From: CADEDH01 sp047974625
Lineage (GTDB): Bacteria > Actinomycetota > Acidimicrobiia > Acidimicrobiales > SZUA-35
Assembly (NCBI GenBank): GCA_047974625.1
Contig: JBKECK010000111.1
Span: forward strand, 45,211 to 109,210
Reading direction: 5' to 3'
DNA: 64,000 nt
The position numbers were made by a program, and so were the translations under genes. The notes under the pieces are model-generated. The model had not been told where the DNA came from and made no database searches. It was given only the letters and a program-made list of their open reading frames with translations. This document shows, one piece after another, positions 7,889 through 15,684 of this stretch. Each line of letters starts with the position of its first letter. Within the stretch, counting starts at the first letter, position 1.

Positions 7889-8752
7889 TCAGGCCGGAGT
7901 GGCCCGCCCCTCCAGGACCTGCAGACGCCGGTTGACCACGTCGCCGAGACTGACGATCCCGACCAGGGATCCGACCGCGGTGACCGGCATGTGCCGGATC
8001 CGCCGGTTGGTCATCCGCTCCATAACGTCGGCCACCGAATCGTGGGTGGTGCAGGTGACGACGTCGGTGACGGCGGCGTTGTCCACCGAAACCCCGAGGA
8101 AGGCGGCGCCGTCTCGGGCCAGGCCTCGCATGATGTCGCGTTCGGAGAGGATGCCCTCCACCCGGGCACCGTCCGATGACAACACCAGCGCCCCGATCCG
8201 GTGCCGGTCCATCAGGGCGATCGCCTCGGCCACCGAGGCGTTACGCCGGACCGTCACCACCCCCGGCGACTTCGTGTCGACGATGGCGCTGATGGGGGTG
8301 TCGATCTCGAGGCTGCGGCCGTGCCGGCGGGCGGCGACCCGCATCACGTCGGTGGCCGTCGCCCACAGCCCCGAGCGCGACGCGGTCCGTTCGAAGCCGA
8401 GGCGGCCGTAGTAATCGGAGATCCGGTCCTGGTCGAGCTCGGCCATCGGGTCGACCTCGATCAGGGTTCCGGGCGGGGTACGGCGCACCGCCTCAACCAG
8501 CAATCGCTCACCGATCCCGTGACCCCGGTGGTCCGGCACCACGACGTGCTCCCAGACCAGCAGGACACCGGACGGTTCGTCACTGGTGGCGATGTAGCCC
8601 ACGGCCTCGTCGCCGATCCAGGCCACCAGGATCAGGTCGTCGGGGCGGGCGTCACGCGAGGCGAAGAGATACTCCCGCTCAGCCGACGCCGACTGGTGCA
8701 GGCGAGCGAGCACCTCGCCCGGCCGGCTCTCGGTGATCGTGATTACGTCCAC
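7889..8752 (-). CDS. GNAT acetyltransferase fused to a CBS-domain pair
   Basis: A 287-aa fusion. Residues 1-140 are a GNAT N-acetyltransferase domain, with the acetyl-CoA-binding loop in VVPDHRGHGIGERLL and a GLRFE-like end (YYGRLGFERT). Residues ~150-285 hold two CBS motifs (SVAEAIALMDRHRIGALVL and VADVMERMTNRRIRHMPVT), which bind adenine nucleotides and usually regulate a partner domain. The likely reading is an acetyltransferase controlled by adenylate, or a CBS sensor with an acetyl-CoA arm; no substrate is evident. GTG 8752 lies 7 nt after a TAGTGT box, so translation is probably leaderless. A long perfect inverted repeat lies just upstream. Confidence 0.85.
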   Translation of the reverse strand: MDVITITESRPGEVLARLHQSASAEREYLFASRDARPDDLILVAWIGDEAVGYIATSDEPSGVLLVWEHVVVPDHRGHGIGERLLVEAVRRTPPGTLIEVDPMAELDQDRISDYYGRLGFERTASRSGLWATATDVMRVAARRHGRSLEIDTPISAIVDTKSPGVVTVRRNASVAEAIALMDRHRIGALVLSSDGARVEGILSERDIMRGLARDGAAFLGVSVDNAAVTDVVTCTTHDSVADVMERMTNRRIRHMPVTAVGSLVGIVSLGDVVNRRLQVLEGRATPA

Positions 8753-8759
8753 ACGGGCG

Positions 8760-8765
8760 ACACTA
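8760..8765 (-). promoter_or_regulatory. -10 box (TAGTGT) for GNAT-CBS gene
   Basis: TAGTGT on the minus strand, then 7 nt, then GTG 8752. The 21-bp inverted repeat begins about 10 bp upstream, so it overlaps the -35 region. Confidence 0.4.
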
Positions 8766-8774
8766 GTAGGTCAC

Positions 8775-8824
8775 CCCGGACCGGTCCCGTCCGAACCGGT
8801 AGATTCGGACGGGACCGGTCCGGG
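8775..8824. terminator. 50-nt perfect hairpin, 21-bp arms
   Basis: The arms at 8775-8795 and 8804-8824 are perfectly complementary (21 bp, core CCGGACCGGTCCCGTCCGAA) around the 8-nt loop CCGGTAGA. It lies 32 bp past the stop of the ACT gene in that gene's direction, so it most likely ends that transcript. No U-run follows on either strand. Because it also covers the -35 region of the GNAT-CBS promoter it might have a second, regulatory role. Confidence 0.6.
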
Positions 8825-8856
8825 CACCGCGCCACCAGCCGTCCGCTCCCCCGGCG

Positions 8857-9255
8857 TCAGCGCACCGGGGATCGTCGCAGCTGCTCGATGCAGGCGATGG
8901 CCTGGTCGACGAGCTGCACCGGCACCAACAGGTGGTCGTGGTAGTAGCCGGCCAGCACGTTGCAGGGGATCTCCCACTCGGCGAGGGCGTTGCTCACCGC
9001 CGCGGTCAACCCGACCGCTTCCAGGCCGGTGTGGACCTCGATCGTCAACCAGGCGGCCTCGAACTCGACGGGCCAGCCCCGACGCCGAGCCGCTTCGACG
9101 GTGACCACCACCGCCATCCCTTCCCGCTCCGCCACCACGGCGTGGATACCGTCGGCGTCGGTCAGCTCCGCGACGCAATGGACCGTGAAACGGCCGCTCC
9201 GGTGGGTGACCGAGAGTGCTTCCAAAATGCGGTTGATGTTCGCTTCCCCCGTCAC
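8857..9255 (-). CDS. ACT-domain protein, 132 aa
   Basis: A small protein of two ACT-like halves, of the group often annotated as ACT-domain or DUF2241-like. The second half carries the recognisable stretch EVHTGLEAVGLTAAVSNALA followed by IPCNVLAGYYHDHLLVPV. ACT domains bind amino acids or other small ligands and act as sensors, so an allosteric role is likely, but no partner enzyme is adjacent. GTG 9255 is chosen because the homologous region starts there and a TACGGT box lies 8 nt upstream; the longer reading to 9342 adds an unlikely Pro/Arg-rich stretch. A strong hairpin follows. Confidence 0.8.
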   Translation of the reverse strand: MTGEANINRILEALSVTHRSGRFTVHCVAELTDADGIHAVVAEREGMAVVVTVEAARRRGWPVEFEAAWLTIEVHTGLEAVGLTAAVSNALAEWEIPCNVLAGYYHDHLLVPVQLVDQAIACIEQLRRSPVR

Positions 9256-9263
9256 CGCCTGAC

Positions 9264-9269
9264 ACCGTA
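9264..9269 (-). promoter_or_regulatory. -10 box (TACGGT) for ACT gene
   Basis: TACGGT on the minus strand, 8 nt, then GTG 9255. It supports the shorter start. Confidence 0.35.
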
Positions 9270-9313
9270 CCGGGCCGTCGTGCCGCCGCGGTGGATCCAC
9301 ATCCGCCGCCCAC

Positions 9314-10684
9314 CTAATTGCCGATGCGGGCGGCGGACACACGGCCCGGGTGGTGGGCCGGCAGCCGGGGACGACCGAACAGCTTCTGGCGGAGCGGCCC
9401 GGGCCGGTACTCCGACTGCATCCGGCCCCGGGCCTGCAGGATCGGCACCACCCCGTCCACGAAGTCGGTGAACGCCCCCGGGGTGACGGTCGAGACCAGG
9501 TTGAACCCGTCGGCGCCGTGTTCGGCCAACGATTCCAGCCGGTCGGCGATCTGTTCGGGGGTGCCGACCGTGAACTGGCCGGTCATCTGGCGGGCGGCCA
9601 CGTCCCGGACGGTCCAGGTCCGGTCCGGGGCGGCCTCGGCCATGGCCTTGACCATGCCGGTCATAGCGTTCAGGTCGAGGGTCCCGATCGGCCGGTCCAG
9701 GTCCTCGACGCCCAGGTCGATCCCGATCGTGCCGCTCAGGTGGGCCAGGCCCCCCTCGATCGAGAGCGAGTCCCGCAGGTCGGCCTCCTTGGCCCTGGCC
9801 TCCGCCTCGGTGCCGCCGACCACCGGGGTGACGCCCTGGAACACCTTGATCTCGCCCGGGCGGCGGCCGTGGCGGGCGGCCCGGCGCTCCACGTCGGCCT
9901 TGATCTTGGCCACCCCGGCCCCACTGGTCACCACGAAGATGCACTCGGCGTGGCGAGCGGCGAACTCACGGCCCCGGTCCGACGAACCGGCCTGGAACAG
10001 GACCGGGGTCCGCTGGGGCGACGGTTCGCACAGATGGGGCCCGGGCACCTGGTAGTAGGGGCCCTCGTGGTCGATGGTGCGGACCTTGGCGGGGTCGGCG
10101 TAGATCCCGCCTTCACGGTCGACCACCACCGCGTCGTCGGCCCAGCTCCCCTCCCACAGCTTGTAGAGCACGTCCAGGTAGTCGTCGGCCCGGTCGTAGC
10201 GGTCGTCGTGGGCGGGCAGGTCGCCCAGGCCCAGGTTGCGGGCCGCCGACGGGAGGTAGGAGGTGACGATGTTCCAGGCCACCCGGCCGCCGGTGAGATG
10301 GTCGAGGGTCGATGCCCGGCGGGCGAACACGAACGGGTGGTCGGCCATGACCGAGCCGGTGTAGGCGAAGCCCAGGTTCCGGGTCACGGCGGCCATGGCC
10401 GGGATGAGCAGGGTCGGGTCGTTCGACGGGATCTGCATGGCTTCGCGGATCGAGGTCTCCGGACCGCCACGGTAGGTGTCGTAGACCCCGACGACGTCGG
10501 CCAGGAACAGGGCGTCGACGTACCCCGCCTCCAGGATCCGGGCCAGATCCAACCAGGGGTCGAGCGACCGGTACTCGAGCTGGCGGGTGTCGGGCCGGGT
10601 CCACAACCCATGGTGGATGTGCGACACGCAGTTCATGACGAACGCGTTGAACAACAGCCGCGGCCGACCGCGTGGCTCGTCCAC
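9314..10684 (-). CDS. NtaA/DmoA-type FMN-dependent monooxygenase
   Basis: A 456-aa flavin-dependent monooxygenase of the bacterial luciferase fold, closest in pattern to NtaA/SnaA/DszA (nitrilotriacetate, pristinamycin and dibenzothiophene sulfone monooxygenases). Typical stretches are HHGLWTRPD near residue 22, GRVAWNIVTSY near 135, HDDRYDRADDYLDVLYKLWE, and FQAGSSDRGREFAARHAE in the second half. These enzymes use FMNH2 supplied by a separate reductase, which is not seen nearby. The N-terminus is short and cytoplasmic. The start codon GTG 10684 has a good AAAGGAG site 6 nt upstream, unlike the leaderless neighbours. The substrate is unknown; S- or N-containing organics are usual. Confidence 0.88.
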   Translation of the reverse strand: MDEPRGRPRLLFNAFVMNCVSHIHHGLWTRPDTRQLEYRSLDPWLDLARILEAGYVDALFLADVVGVYDTYRGGPETSIREAMQIPSNDPTLLIPAMAAVTRNLGFAYTGSVMADHPFVFARRASTLDHLTGGRVAWNIVTSYLPSAARNLGLGDLPAHDDRYDRADDYLDVLYKLWEGSWADDAVVVDREGGIYADPAKVRTIDHEGPYYQVPGPHLCEPSPQRTPVLFQAGSSDRGREFAARHAECIFVVTSGAGVAKIKADVERRAARHGRRPGEIKVFQGVTPVVGGTEAEARAKEADLRDSLSIEGGLAHLSGTIGIDLGVEDLDRPIGTLDLNAMTGMVKAMAEAAPDRTWTVRDVAARQMTGQFTVGTPEQIADRLESLAEHGADGFNLVSTVTPGAFTDFVDGVVPILQARGRMQSEYRPGPLRQKLFGRPRLPAHHPGRVSAARIGN

Positions 10685-10738
10685 TCCGGTCTCCTTTCGA
10701 TCACGCCGATCCCGGGAGCCCGAGGGCCGGCGGGCCGT

Positions 10739-11932
10739 CTATCGCCCGTTCACGCTCCAGTGCCACGGCTCGCTCGGCAGGTTGTAGAGACCGTAGTTGG
10801 CCGCGTTGGCGACCAGCCAGTTCCAGGCCGCCCCGGAGCGGGACCGGATCAGGCTCCCGCCGGAGGTGAAGTCGATGGCCTTGCCCTGCTCGTGCATCGA
10901 GCTGCCGGGCCGGGCCGTCGGCGGGCGGCACTGGCTGGCCGGCATCTGGTAGATGGCGTAGCTGCTGGTACCACAGTTCGACTTGCGTACCGCGATCTGG
11001 GATTCGGGGCTGCGGTAACCGCCCCCACCGAGGTCGAGCCCGGCGGCGGCGGCATCGGCCAGGAGACGCTGGACGTCGCCGACGATGCTGACGTGGACGT
11101 AGATGCCGTTGCCGGCCAGGGCGATGTCACTGTCGGTCACGAGGGTGGGCGGGGACCCGCCGCTGGAGGCCGGGGCCCGGGGCGCCCGTGCCAGCGAGCC
11201 GCTCAGGCCCGAGACGTCGGTGTCGAGATCGGCGCCGATCGCCCGCAGGGCGGCCTGCTCGGACAAGAGCTGGTCGAGCCGAGCCTCGGCGGCATCGACC
11301 GTCTCCTGCTGCGCCTGCTGGTCGTTCTGCAACTTGAGGAGTTGTTCGTCGCTGGAGGCCTTGGCGTTCTCGGCCGCCACCTGGGCGGCGTCGGCGTCGG
11401 CCTTGCGGGCTTCGAGGTCGTCCTGGGCTAGGCGAAGCTCGTCGACCACGTCGAGATCGCTCTGGGTGGCCTCCAGCCGCATCGTCTCCATGCGCAGGGC
11501 CTTGGTCGGGTCGTCGACGCTGAACAGGACGGCCTCGCCGTTGCCGTCCCCACCGCCGACGAAGGTCTCCACGGCCATGGCCTGGACCTCCACCTCGACC
11601 TCGGCCACCTTGGCTTCCGCCTCGGCCACGTCGGCCGCGGCGGCCACCACCTCGTCCTGGGCGGCGACCAGCTGCTGGTTGGCCGCGTCCACCTGGGCCT
11701 GCTGGTCTTTCACCTGGGCGTTGAGGGCGTCGAGCGAGGCCGTGAGCGCATCGACATTGTCGCTGGCCGCGTCGACCTCCTCCGCCTTGGCCGCCTCGGC
11801 CGCGTCCTGATCAGCGGGCGCGGTCTGGGCCACTGACGGTGCCGCCGTGACCGTGAGGGCCAGGGCGGCGACGACGAACAGGGCGAACCGGCGCGCCCGA
11901 GGAGCAGTCTGCCCCCGGTCGCGTTGTCCCAT
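10739..11932 (-). CDS. Secreted coiled-coil protein with VanY-type D,D-carboxypeptidase domain
   Basis: A 397-aa exported protein. A signal peptide covers about residues 1-36 (hydrophobic FALFVVAALALTVTAAPSVA). Residues ~40-230 are an Ala/Asp/Gln-rich coiled coil similar to the N-terminal regulatory parts of PcsB/EnvC/RipA-type peptidoglycan hydrolases. The C-terminal ~140 residues are a zinc peptidase of the VanY/LAS family, with ligands in SSMHEQGKAIDF (H and D) and EPWHWS (H). It would trim D-Ala-D-Ala or crosslinked stem peptides at the cell surface. A GGAGGG site precedes ATG 11932. The coiled coil suggests control by a partner protein. Confidence 0.85.
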   Translation of the reverse strand: MGQRDRGQTAPRARRFALFVVAALALTVTAAPSVAQTAPADQDAAEAAKAEEVDAASDNVDALTASLDALNAQVKDQQAQVDAANQQLVAAQDEVVAAAADVAEAEAKVAEVEVEVQAMAVETFVGGGDGNGEAVLFSVDDPTKALRMETMRLEATQSDLDVVDELRLAQDDLEARKADADAAQVAAENAKASSDEQLLKLQNDQQAQQETVDAAEARLDQLLSEQAALRAIGADLDTDVSGLSGSLARAPRAPASSGGSPPTLVTDSDIALAGNGIYVHVSIVGDVQRLLADAAAAGLDLGGGGYRSPESQIAVRKSNCGTSSYAIYQMPASQCRPPTARPGSSMHEQGKAIDFTSGGSLIRSRSGAAWNWLVANAANYGLYNLPSEPWHWSVNGR

Positions 11933-12068
11933 CTACCGACATCCCTCCGCCAAGAATGAAGTCAATCCGTCATACAACGGTGATGCACCGTAGCCGATCG
12001 TCACCTCCGCGCCACGTCAATGGGCCGAGGTGAACGCCGGACCGGGGGTCGTGTCGCCCCGGGCGGGA

Positions 12069-13250
12069 TCAGATGACGTGGCTATCCCGTAGGGCGACGA
12101 TCTCGTCGTCGGTGTAGCCGAGCTCCCCTAGGACGTCGTCGGTGTGCTCCCCCAGGGCGGGGGCTCGGTGGTGGACCGAGGTGTCCGCACCGGTCATCAC
12201 CGCCGGGAAGCCGACGATCCGGGGCGGATGGTCCGTCCCTGGCTGGGTCACCGGGGACATCGCCCCGATGGCGGCGATGTGATCGTCGTCGAGGGCCTGC
12301 TGGGGGCTGTAGACGGGACCGGCGGGGATCTTGTTGGCCGCCATGGCGTCGAGGGCCTCGGCGTTGGTCCGATGGGCGCACCAGTCGGCCATGATCCCCG
12401 ACAGCTCCGCACCGTGGTCGCCCCGGGCCTGGTCGTCGGCGAACCGGGGGTCGTCGAGGAGCTCCGGGCGGCCCACCATCCCGGCCCAGCGACCGAACTG
12501 ATACCCGCCGATGACACTGCACATGACCCACCCGTCGCGGGTGGCGAACACATCGGACGGGCTCGCCGTCTGACCCCGGTTGAGAGAAGCCTCCCGGTCG
12601 ATGCCCAACATGTCCTGCTCGATCAGCATCGAGTTGGAGAGGGTCAGGGCCGAGCGGAGCAGGGCACCCTCGATGAGCTGGCCCTCCCCGGTGAGGTCCC
12701 GCTGACGGAGGGCGGCCAAGGTGGCGACGGCAGCGAAGGCGGCGGTGGAGAAGTCGACGTAGGGCACCGCGGCCCGGGTGGGGACACCAGCCTCGCCGGT
12801 CATGTGCAGGTTGCCTGACATGGACTGGGCCAAGCCGTCGAACCCGATCTTGTCCGAGATCGGCCCTCCGCTGCCGAAGGCGTTCACCGTGGTCAGGATG
12901 ATGTCGGACTTGATCGCCCGCAGGGAGTCGTAGTCGAGCCCCATTCCGGCCAGGGTCTTGGGCGGGAGGTTGGCCACCACCACGTCGGCCCCTGCCACCA
13001 GGCGGGACACCACCTCGGCTCCAGCCGGCACGGTGGGGTCGAGGGTGAGACTCCGCTTGTTCCGGCCGACCTGGAGGAACAGGGCGCCGGTGCCGTCGTC
13101 GGTCACCGGGGTCAGGAAACGGTCCTCCCCGCCCTCCCGGCGTTCCACCCGGATCACGTCGGCCCCCAGATCACCCAGGAGCGTGGCGCAGAACGGGCCG
13201 GCGATGAACCGGCCGAAATCGATGACCCGGATCCCGTCGAGCGGTTGCAT
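12069..13250 (-). CDS. Family III CoA-transferase (CaiB/BaiF type)
   Basis: A 393-aa class III CoA transferase, which moves CoA between carboxylic acids through an aspartyl-CoA intermediate. It begins with PLDGIRVIDFGRFIAGPF, the family's usual N-terminus, and continues with LGDLGADVIRVERREGGEDR. The catalytic Asp is expected in GFDGLAQSMSG near residue 139. The C-terminus LGEHTDDVLGELGYTDDEI is also typical. The native substrate (for example carnitine, formate/oxalate or a bile acid) cannot be assigned. ATG 13250 is preceded by a purine-rich GGGGGA site. A -10-like TAGCGT lies ~70 bp upstream. It is downstream of the 2-hydroxyacid dehydrogenase on the same strand. Confidence 0.9.
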   Translation of the reverse strand: MQPLDGIRVIDFGRFIAGPFCATLLGDLGADVIRVERREGGEDRFLTPVTDDGTGALFLQVGRNKRSLTLDPTVPAGAEVVSRLVAGADVVVANLPPKTLAGMGLDYDSLRAIKSDIILTTVNAFGSGGPISDKIGFDGLAQSMSGNLHMTGEAGVPTRAAVPYVDFSTAAFAAVATLAALRQRDLTGEGQLIEGALLRSALTLSNSMLIEQDMLGIDREASLNRGQTASPSDVFATRDGWVMCSVIGGYQFGRWAGMVGRPELLDDPRFADDQARGDHGAELSGIMADWCAHRTNAEALDAMAANKIPAGPVYSPQQALDDDHIAAIGAMSPVTQPGTDHPPRIVGFPAVMTGADTSVHHRAPALGEHTDDVLGELGYTDDEIVALRDSHVI

Positions 13251-13380
13251 GGTGGTCCCCCTTTTGCGACCCCGGCGTCGGGTCCGGGTGGTGGTCGCGG
13301 CCCCGGCCCGGTCCCCGCCACGCTAGGACACCGGGGCGGAGGCGGACGAACCCCCGCCCGGCCGGCCCGCCGGCCGGGGT

Positions 13381-13436
13381 GCGGTCAGGCGGTCAGGCGG
13401 TCAGGCGGTCAGGCGGTCAGGCGGTCAGGCGGTCAG
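13381..13436. repeat. 8-bp tandem repeat, 7 perfect copies
   Basis: GCGGTCAG is repeated seven times without error. The last copy supplies the stop codon of the 2-hydroxyacid dehydrogenase gene (TGA at 13433-13435 on the minus strand); the rest lies between that gene and the CoA-transferase. An 8-nt unit is not a multiple of 3, so copy-number change could not extend the protein in frame, but it would alter intergenic spacing. Confidence 0.9.
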
Positions 13437-14368
13437 TATCCGGCGTCGACGTCGATGACGCCGGCCAGCGACCGGCCGGCCACGAAGGCGGCGACGTTGG
13501 CTTCGATGTGGTGGGCCAACAGCGGGATCCCCATCTCCGGGGTGTTGCCCACGTGCGGGGTGATCAGGCACCGGGGGTGCCCCCACAGTGGATGCCCGTC
13601 GGGCAGGGGCTCGGGGTCGGTGACGTCGAGGCAGGCCCCGCCGATCCCGCCCGCGTCGAGGGCGGCCACGAGGGCGGCGGTGTCCACGTGGCCTCCCCGG
13701 GCCACGTTGACCAGCCAGGCGTGACGGGCCATGGCCTCGAACTCGGCCGGACCGATCACCCCGGCGGTCTCCGGGGTGAGGGCGAGGGCCAGCACCACGA
13801 GGTCGGCGTCGGGGAGCACGGTCAGGCGATCCTCGAGGGCCACGGTGGCGTGGGCGCCCGGCACCGGTTCCGGCCGGCGGCGCACCACGGTGACCCGGCA
13901 GTCGAACCCGGCCAGCAGGCCGATCAGCTCCTCGGTGATGCCACCGGCGCCGAACAGGACGACGTTCCCGTCCACCAGGTTGGTCCCGACCGGTCTCGAC
14001 CAGGTGGTGGCCCGTCCGTAGCCCACCAGGCCCCGCAGGCCGGCCAGGCCGAGAGCCAGGGCGTGTTCGGCCACCGGGCGAGCGTAGACCCCCCGGGCGC
14101 AGGTCCAGGTGCGGTCCCGGTCGAGGTAGGGGACGTAGGGCTCGATTCCCGAGAACGGGAGCGCCACCCACTCCAACCGGGGACCGGTGGCGACGGTGGG
14201 CGGCAGGTCGGCCGGCTTGGACGGGTCGGCCCAGACCAGGCCCCGCGCCTCCTCGACGGGGGCCACCCGGCCGCCGCCGGCCCGGACCGCGGCCTCGAGC
14301 GACGAGAACCGCCCGCTCTTCGGTTCGACCGCGATGGGAACCTCGCCGGCCCCCGGTACGTCACTCAT
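13433..14368 (-). CDS. D-isomer-specific 2-hydroxyacid dehydrogenase family protein
   Basis: A 311-aa NAD-dependent dehydrogenase of the 2-hydroxyacid family, which reduces 2-oxoacids to D-2-hydroxyacids. The nucleotide-binding loop reads VVLFGAGGITEELIG, slightly off the usual GxGxIG. The catalytic Arg is in NVARGGHVDT, the Glu in DVTDPEPLPDGHPLW and the His in ITPHVGNTPEMG, so the active site is complete. It resembles the group often annotated as phosphoglycerate dehydrogenase-like, but it lacks an ACT domain, which argues against a plain SerA. ATG 14368 has a GGGAG site 8 nt upstream. The gene ends inside an 8-bp tandem repeat. Confidence 0.88.
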   Translation of the reverse strand: MSDVPGAGEVPIAVEPKSGRFSSLEAAVRAGGGRVAPVEEARGLVWADPSKPADLPPTVATGPRLEWVALPFSGIEPYVPYLDRDRTWTCARGVYARPVAEHALALGLAGLRGLVGYGRATTWSRPVGTNLVDGNVVLFGAGGITEELIGLLAGFDCRVTVVRRRPEPVPGAHATVALEDRLTVLPDADLVVLALALTPETAGVIGPAEFEAMARHAWLVNVARGGHVDTAALVAALDAGGIGGACLDVTDPEPLPDGHPLWGHPRCLITPHVGNTPEMGIPLLAHHIEANVAAFVAGRSLAGVIDVDAGY

Positions 14369-14481
14369 CGCCAATACTCCCTCTCCGGCCTCTCCGGCGG
14401 CCCGGATCCCGCCGGTTCACCGGTCCGGCCGGGATCTCCGGCGCGGGTCGGCCCCTGGTCCGGTGGACGATGTGGCCGCGG

Positions 14482-15633
14482 TCATCGGATCGAATCGAGC
14501 GCTTGGACCAGGTCGGCGGTGAGATCGTCGGCGTCCTCGATCCCGACCGACAGGCGGACCAGGTCATCGGGCACCTCGAGCGGTGAGCCGGCGGCCGAGG
14601 CGTGGGTCATCACCCCCGGATGTTCGATCAGCGACTCCACCGCGCCCAGCGATTCGGCCAGGGTGAACAGCTCGGCCGCCTCGATCACGGCCACCGCCCG
14701 CTCCCGGGTCCCCACCCGGAAGCTGACCATGCCCCCGAAGTCCTTCATCTGGCGCTGGGCGGCGGCGTGGCCGGGGTGGTCGGCCAGGCCCGGGTAGAGG
14801 ACCTCGGTGACCGCCGGGTGCCGGCCGAGCACCTCAACCACGGCCCGGGCGTTGGTGCAGTGCCGGTCCATGCGCACGGCCAGGGTCTTCACCCCCCGCA
14901 ACGTCAGGTAGCAGTCCCACGGTGCCGGCACGGCCCCGACCGCGTTCTGGATGAAGGTCAGGTGATCATGGATCCCGCCGTCGTCGACGGCCACGAACCC
15001 GCCCACCACGTCGGAGTGGCCGCCCAGGTACTTGGTGGTCGAGTGGACGACGATGTCGGCCCCGTGGTCGAGGGGACGCTGCAGGTACGGGGTGGCGAAG
15101 GTGTTGTCGACCACCAACCGGGCCCCGATCCGGTGGGTGGCGGCGGCCACGGCGGCGATGTCGACGACGCTGAGCAGCGGGTTGGTGGGCGACTCGGCCC
15201 ACACCAGCCTGGTTTCGGCCGGCCAGCCGTCACCGAGGGTCTCCGCGGTGCTGAGGTCGTGCGCCGACCAGGTGATCCCGCTCCGGGCGAACACGGTGGA
15301 GATCAGCCGGAAGGTCCCGCCGTAGGCGTCGCTGCCCAGGACCACGTGATCACCAGGCTCGAGCAGGCGCAGGACGGCGTCGGATGCGGCCAGGCCGCTG
15401 GAGAACGACACGCCGAACGCCGCCCCCTCCAAGGCGGCCAGGGCGTTCTGCAGCACGGTGCGGGTCGGGTTCCCGGTGCGGGCGTACTCGTAGCCCAGGT
15501 GTTTGCCCACCGCCGGCTGGGCGAAGGTGGACGTCTGGAACACCGGTACCGTCACCGCCCCCGTGGTCGTCTCCGGGTCCTGAGCGCTGTGGATCGCCTT
15601 GGTGGCGAATCCCCAGCTCGCGTCGTCGGCCAT
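14482..15633 (-). CDS. metB: Cystathionine gamma-synthase/lyase (MetB-like)
   Basis: A 383-aa PLP enzyme of the Cys/Met metabolism family. It starts with GFATKAIHSAQDP, has YEYARTGNPTR and SSGLAASDAVLRLL for cofactor phosphate binding, and the PLP lysine in HSTTKYLGGHSD near residue 200. The family comprises cystathionine gamma-synthases and gamma-lyases, which sequence alone does not separate well. Being directly downstream of a cystathionine beta-synthase gene (51 bp) favours a role in reverse transsulfuration, homocysteine to cysteine. A GGAGGAGGG site precedes ATG 15633. Confidence 0.9.
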   Translation of the reverse strand: MADDASWGFATKAIHSAQDPETTTGAVTVPVFQTSTFAQPAVGKHLGYEYARTGNPTRTVLQNALAALEGAAFGVSFSSGLAASDAVLRLLEPGDHVVLGSDAYGGTFRLISTVFARSGITWSAHDLSTAETLGDGWPAETRLVWAESPTNPLLSVVDIAAVAAATHRIGARLVVDNTFATPYLQRPLDHGADIVVHSTTKYLGGHSDVVGGFVAVDDGGIHDHLTFIQNAVGAVPAPWDCYLTLRGVKTLAVRMDRHCTNARAVVEVLGRHPAVTEVLYPGLADHPGHAAAQRQMKDFGGMVSFRVGTRERAVAVIEAAELFTLAESLGAVESLIEHPGVMTHASAAGSPLEVPDDLVRLSVGIEDADDLTADLVQALDSIR

Positions 15634-15684
15634 CAGTGCGTGCCCTCCTCCGTTGGTGGGTGTGGTGGGGACCGGCCCGGTCGG

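Noticed and set aside
9350..11431. 693-aa open frame on the plus strand
   Set aside because: It runs across two well-supported minus-strand genes (NtaA-type and VanY-type) and their gap, with no domain of its own.
13381..13436. Possible CRISPR-like array
   Set aside because: The seven octamers are directly adjacent with no spacers, so this is a simple tandem repeat. The repeats at 45057 and 50483 are likewise spacer-free and in frame.
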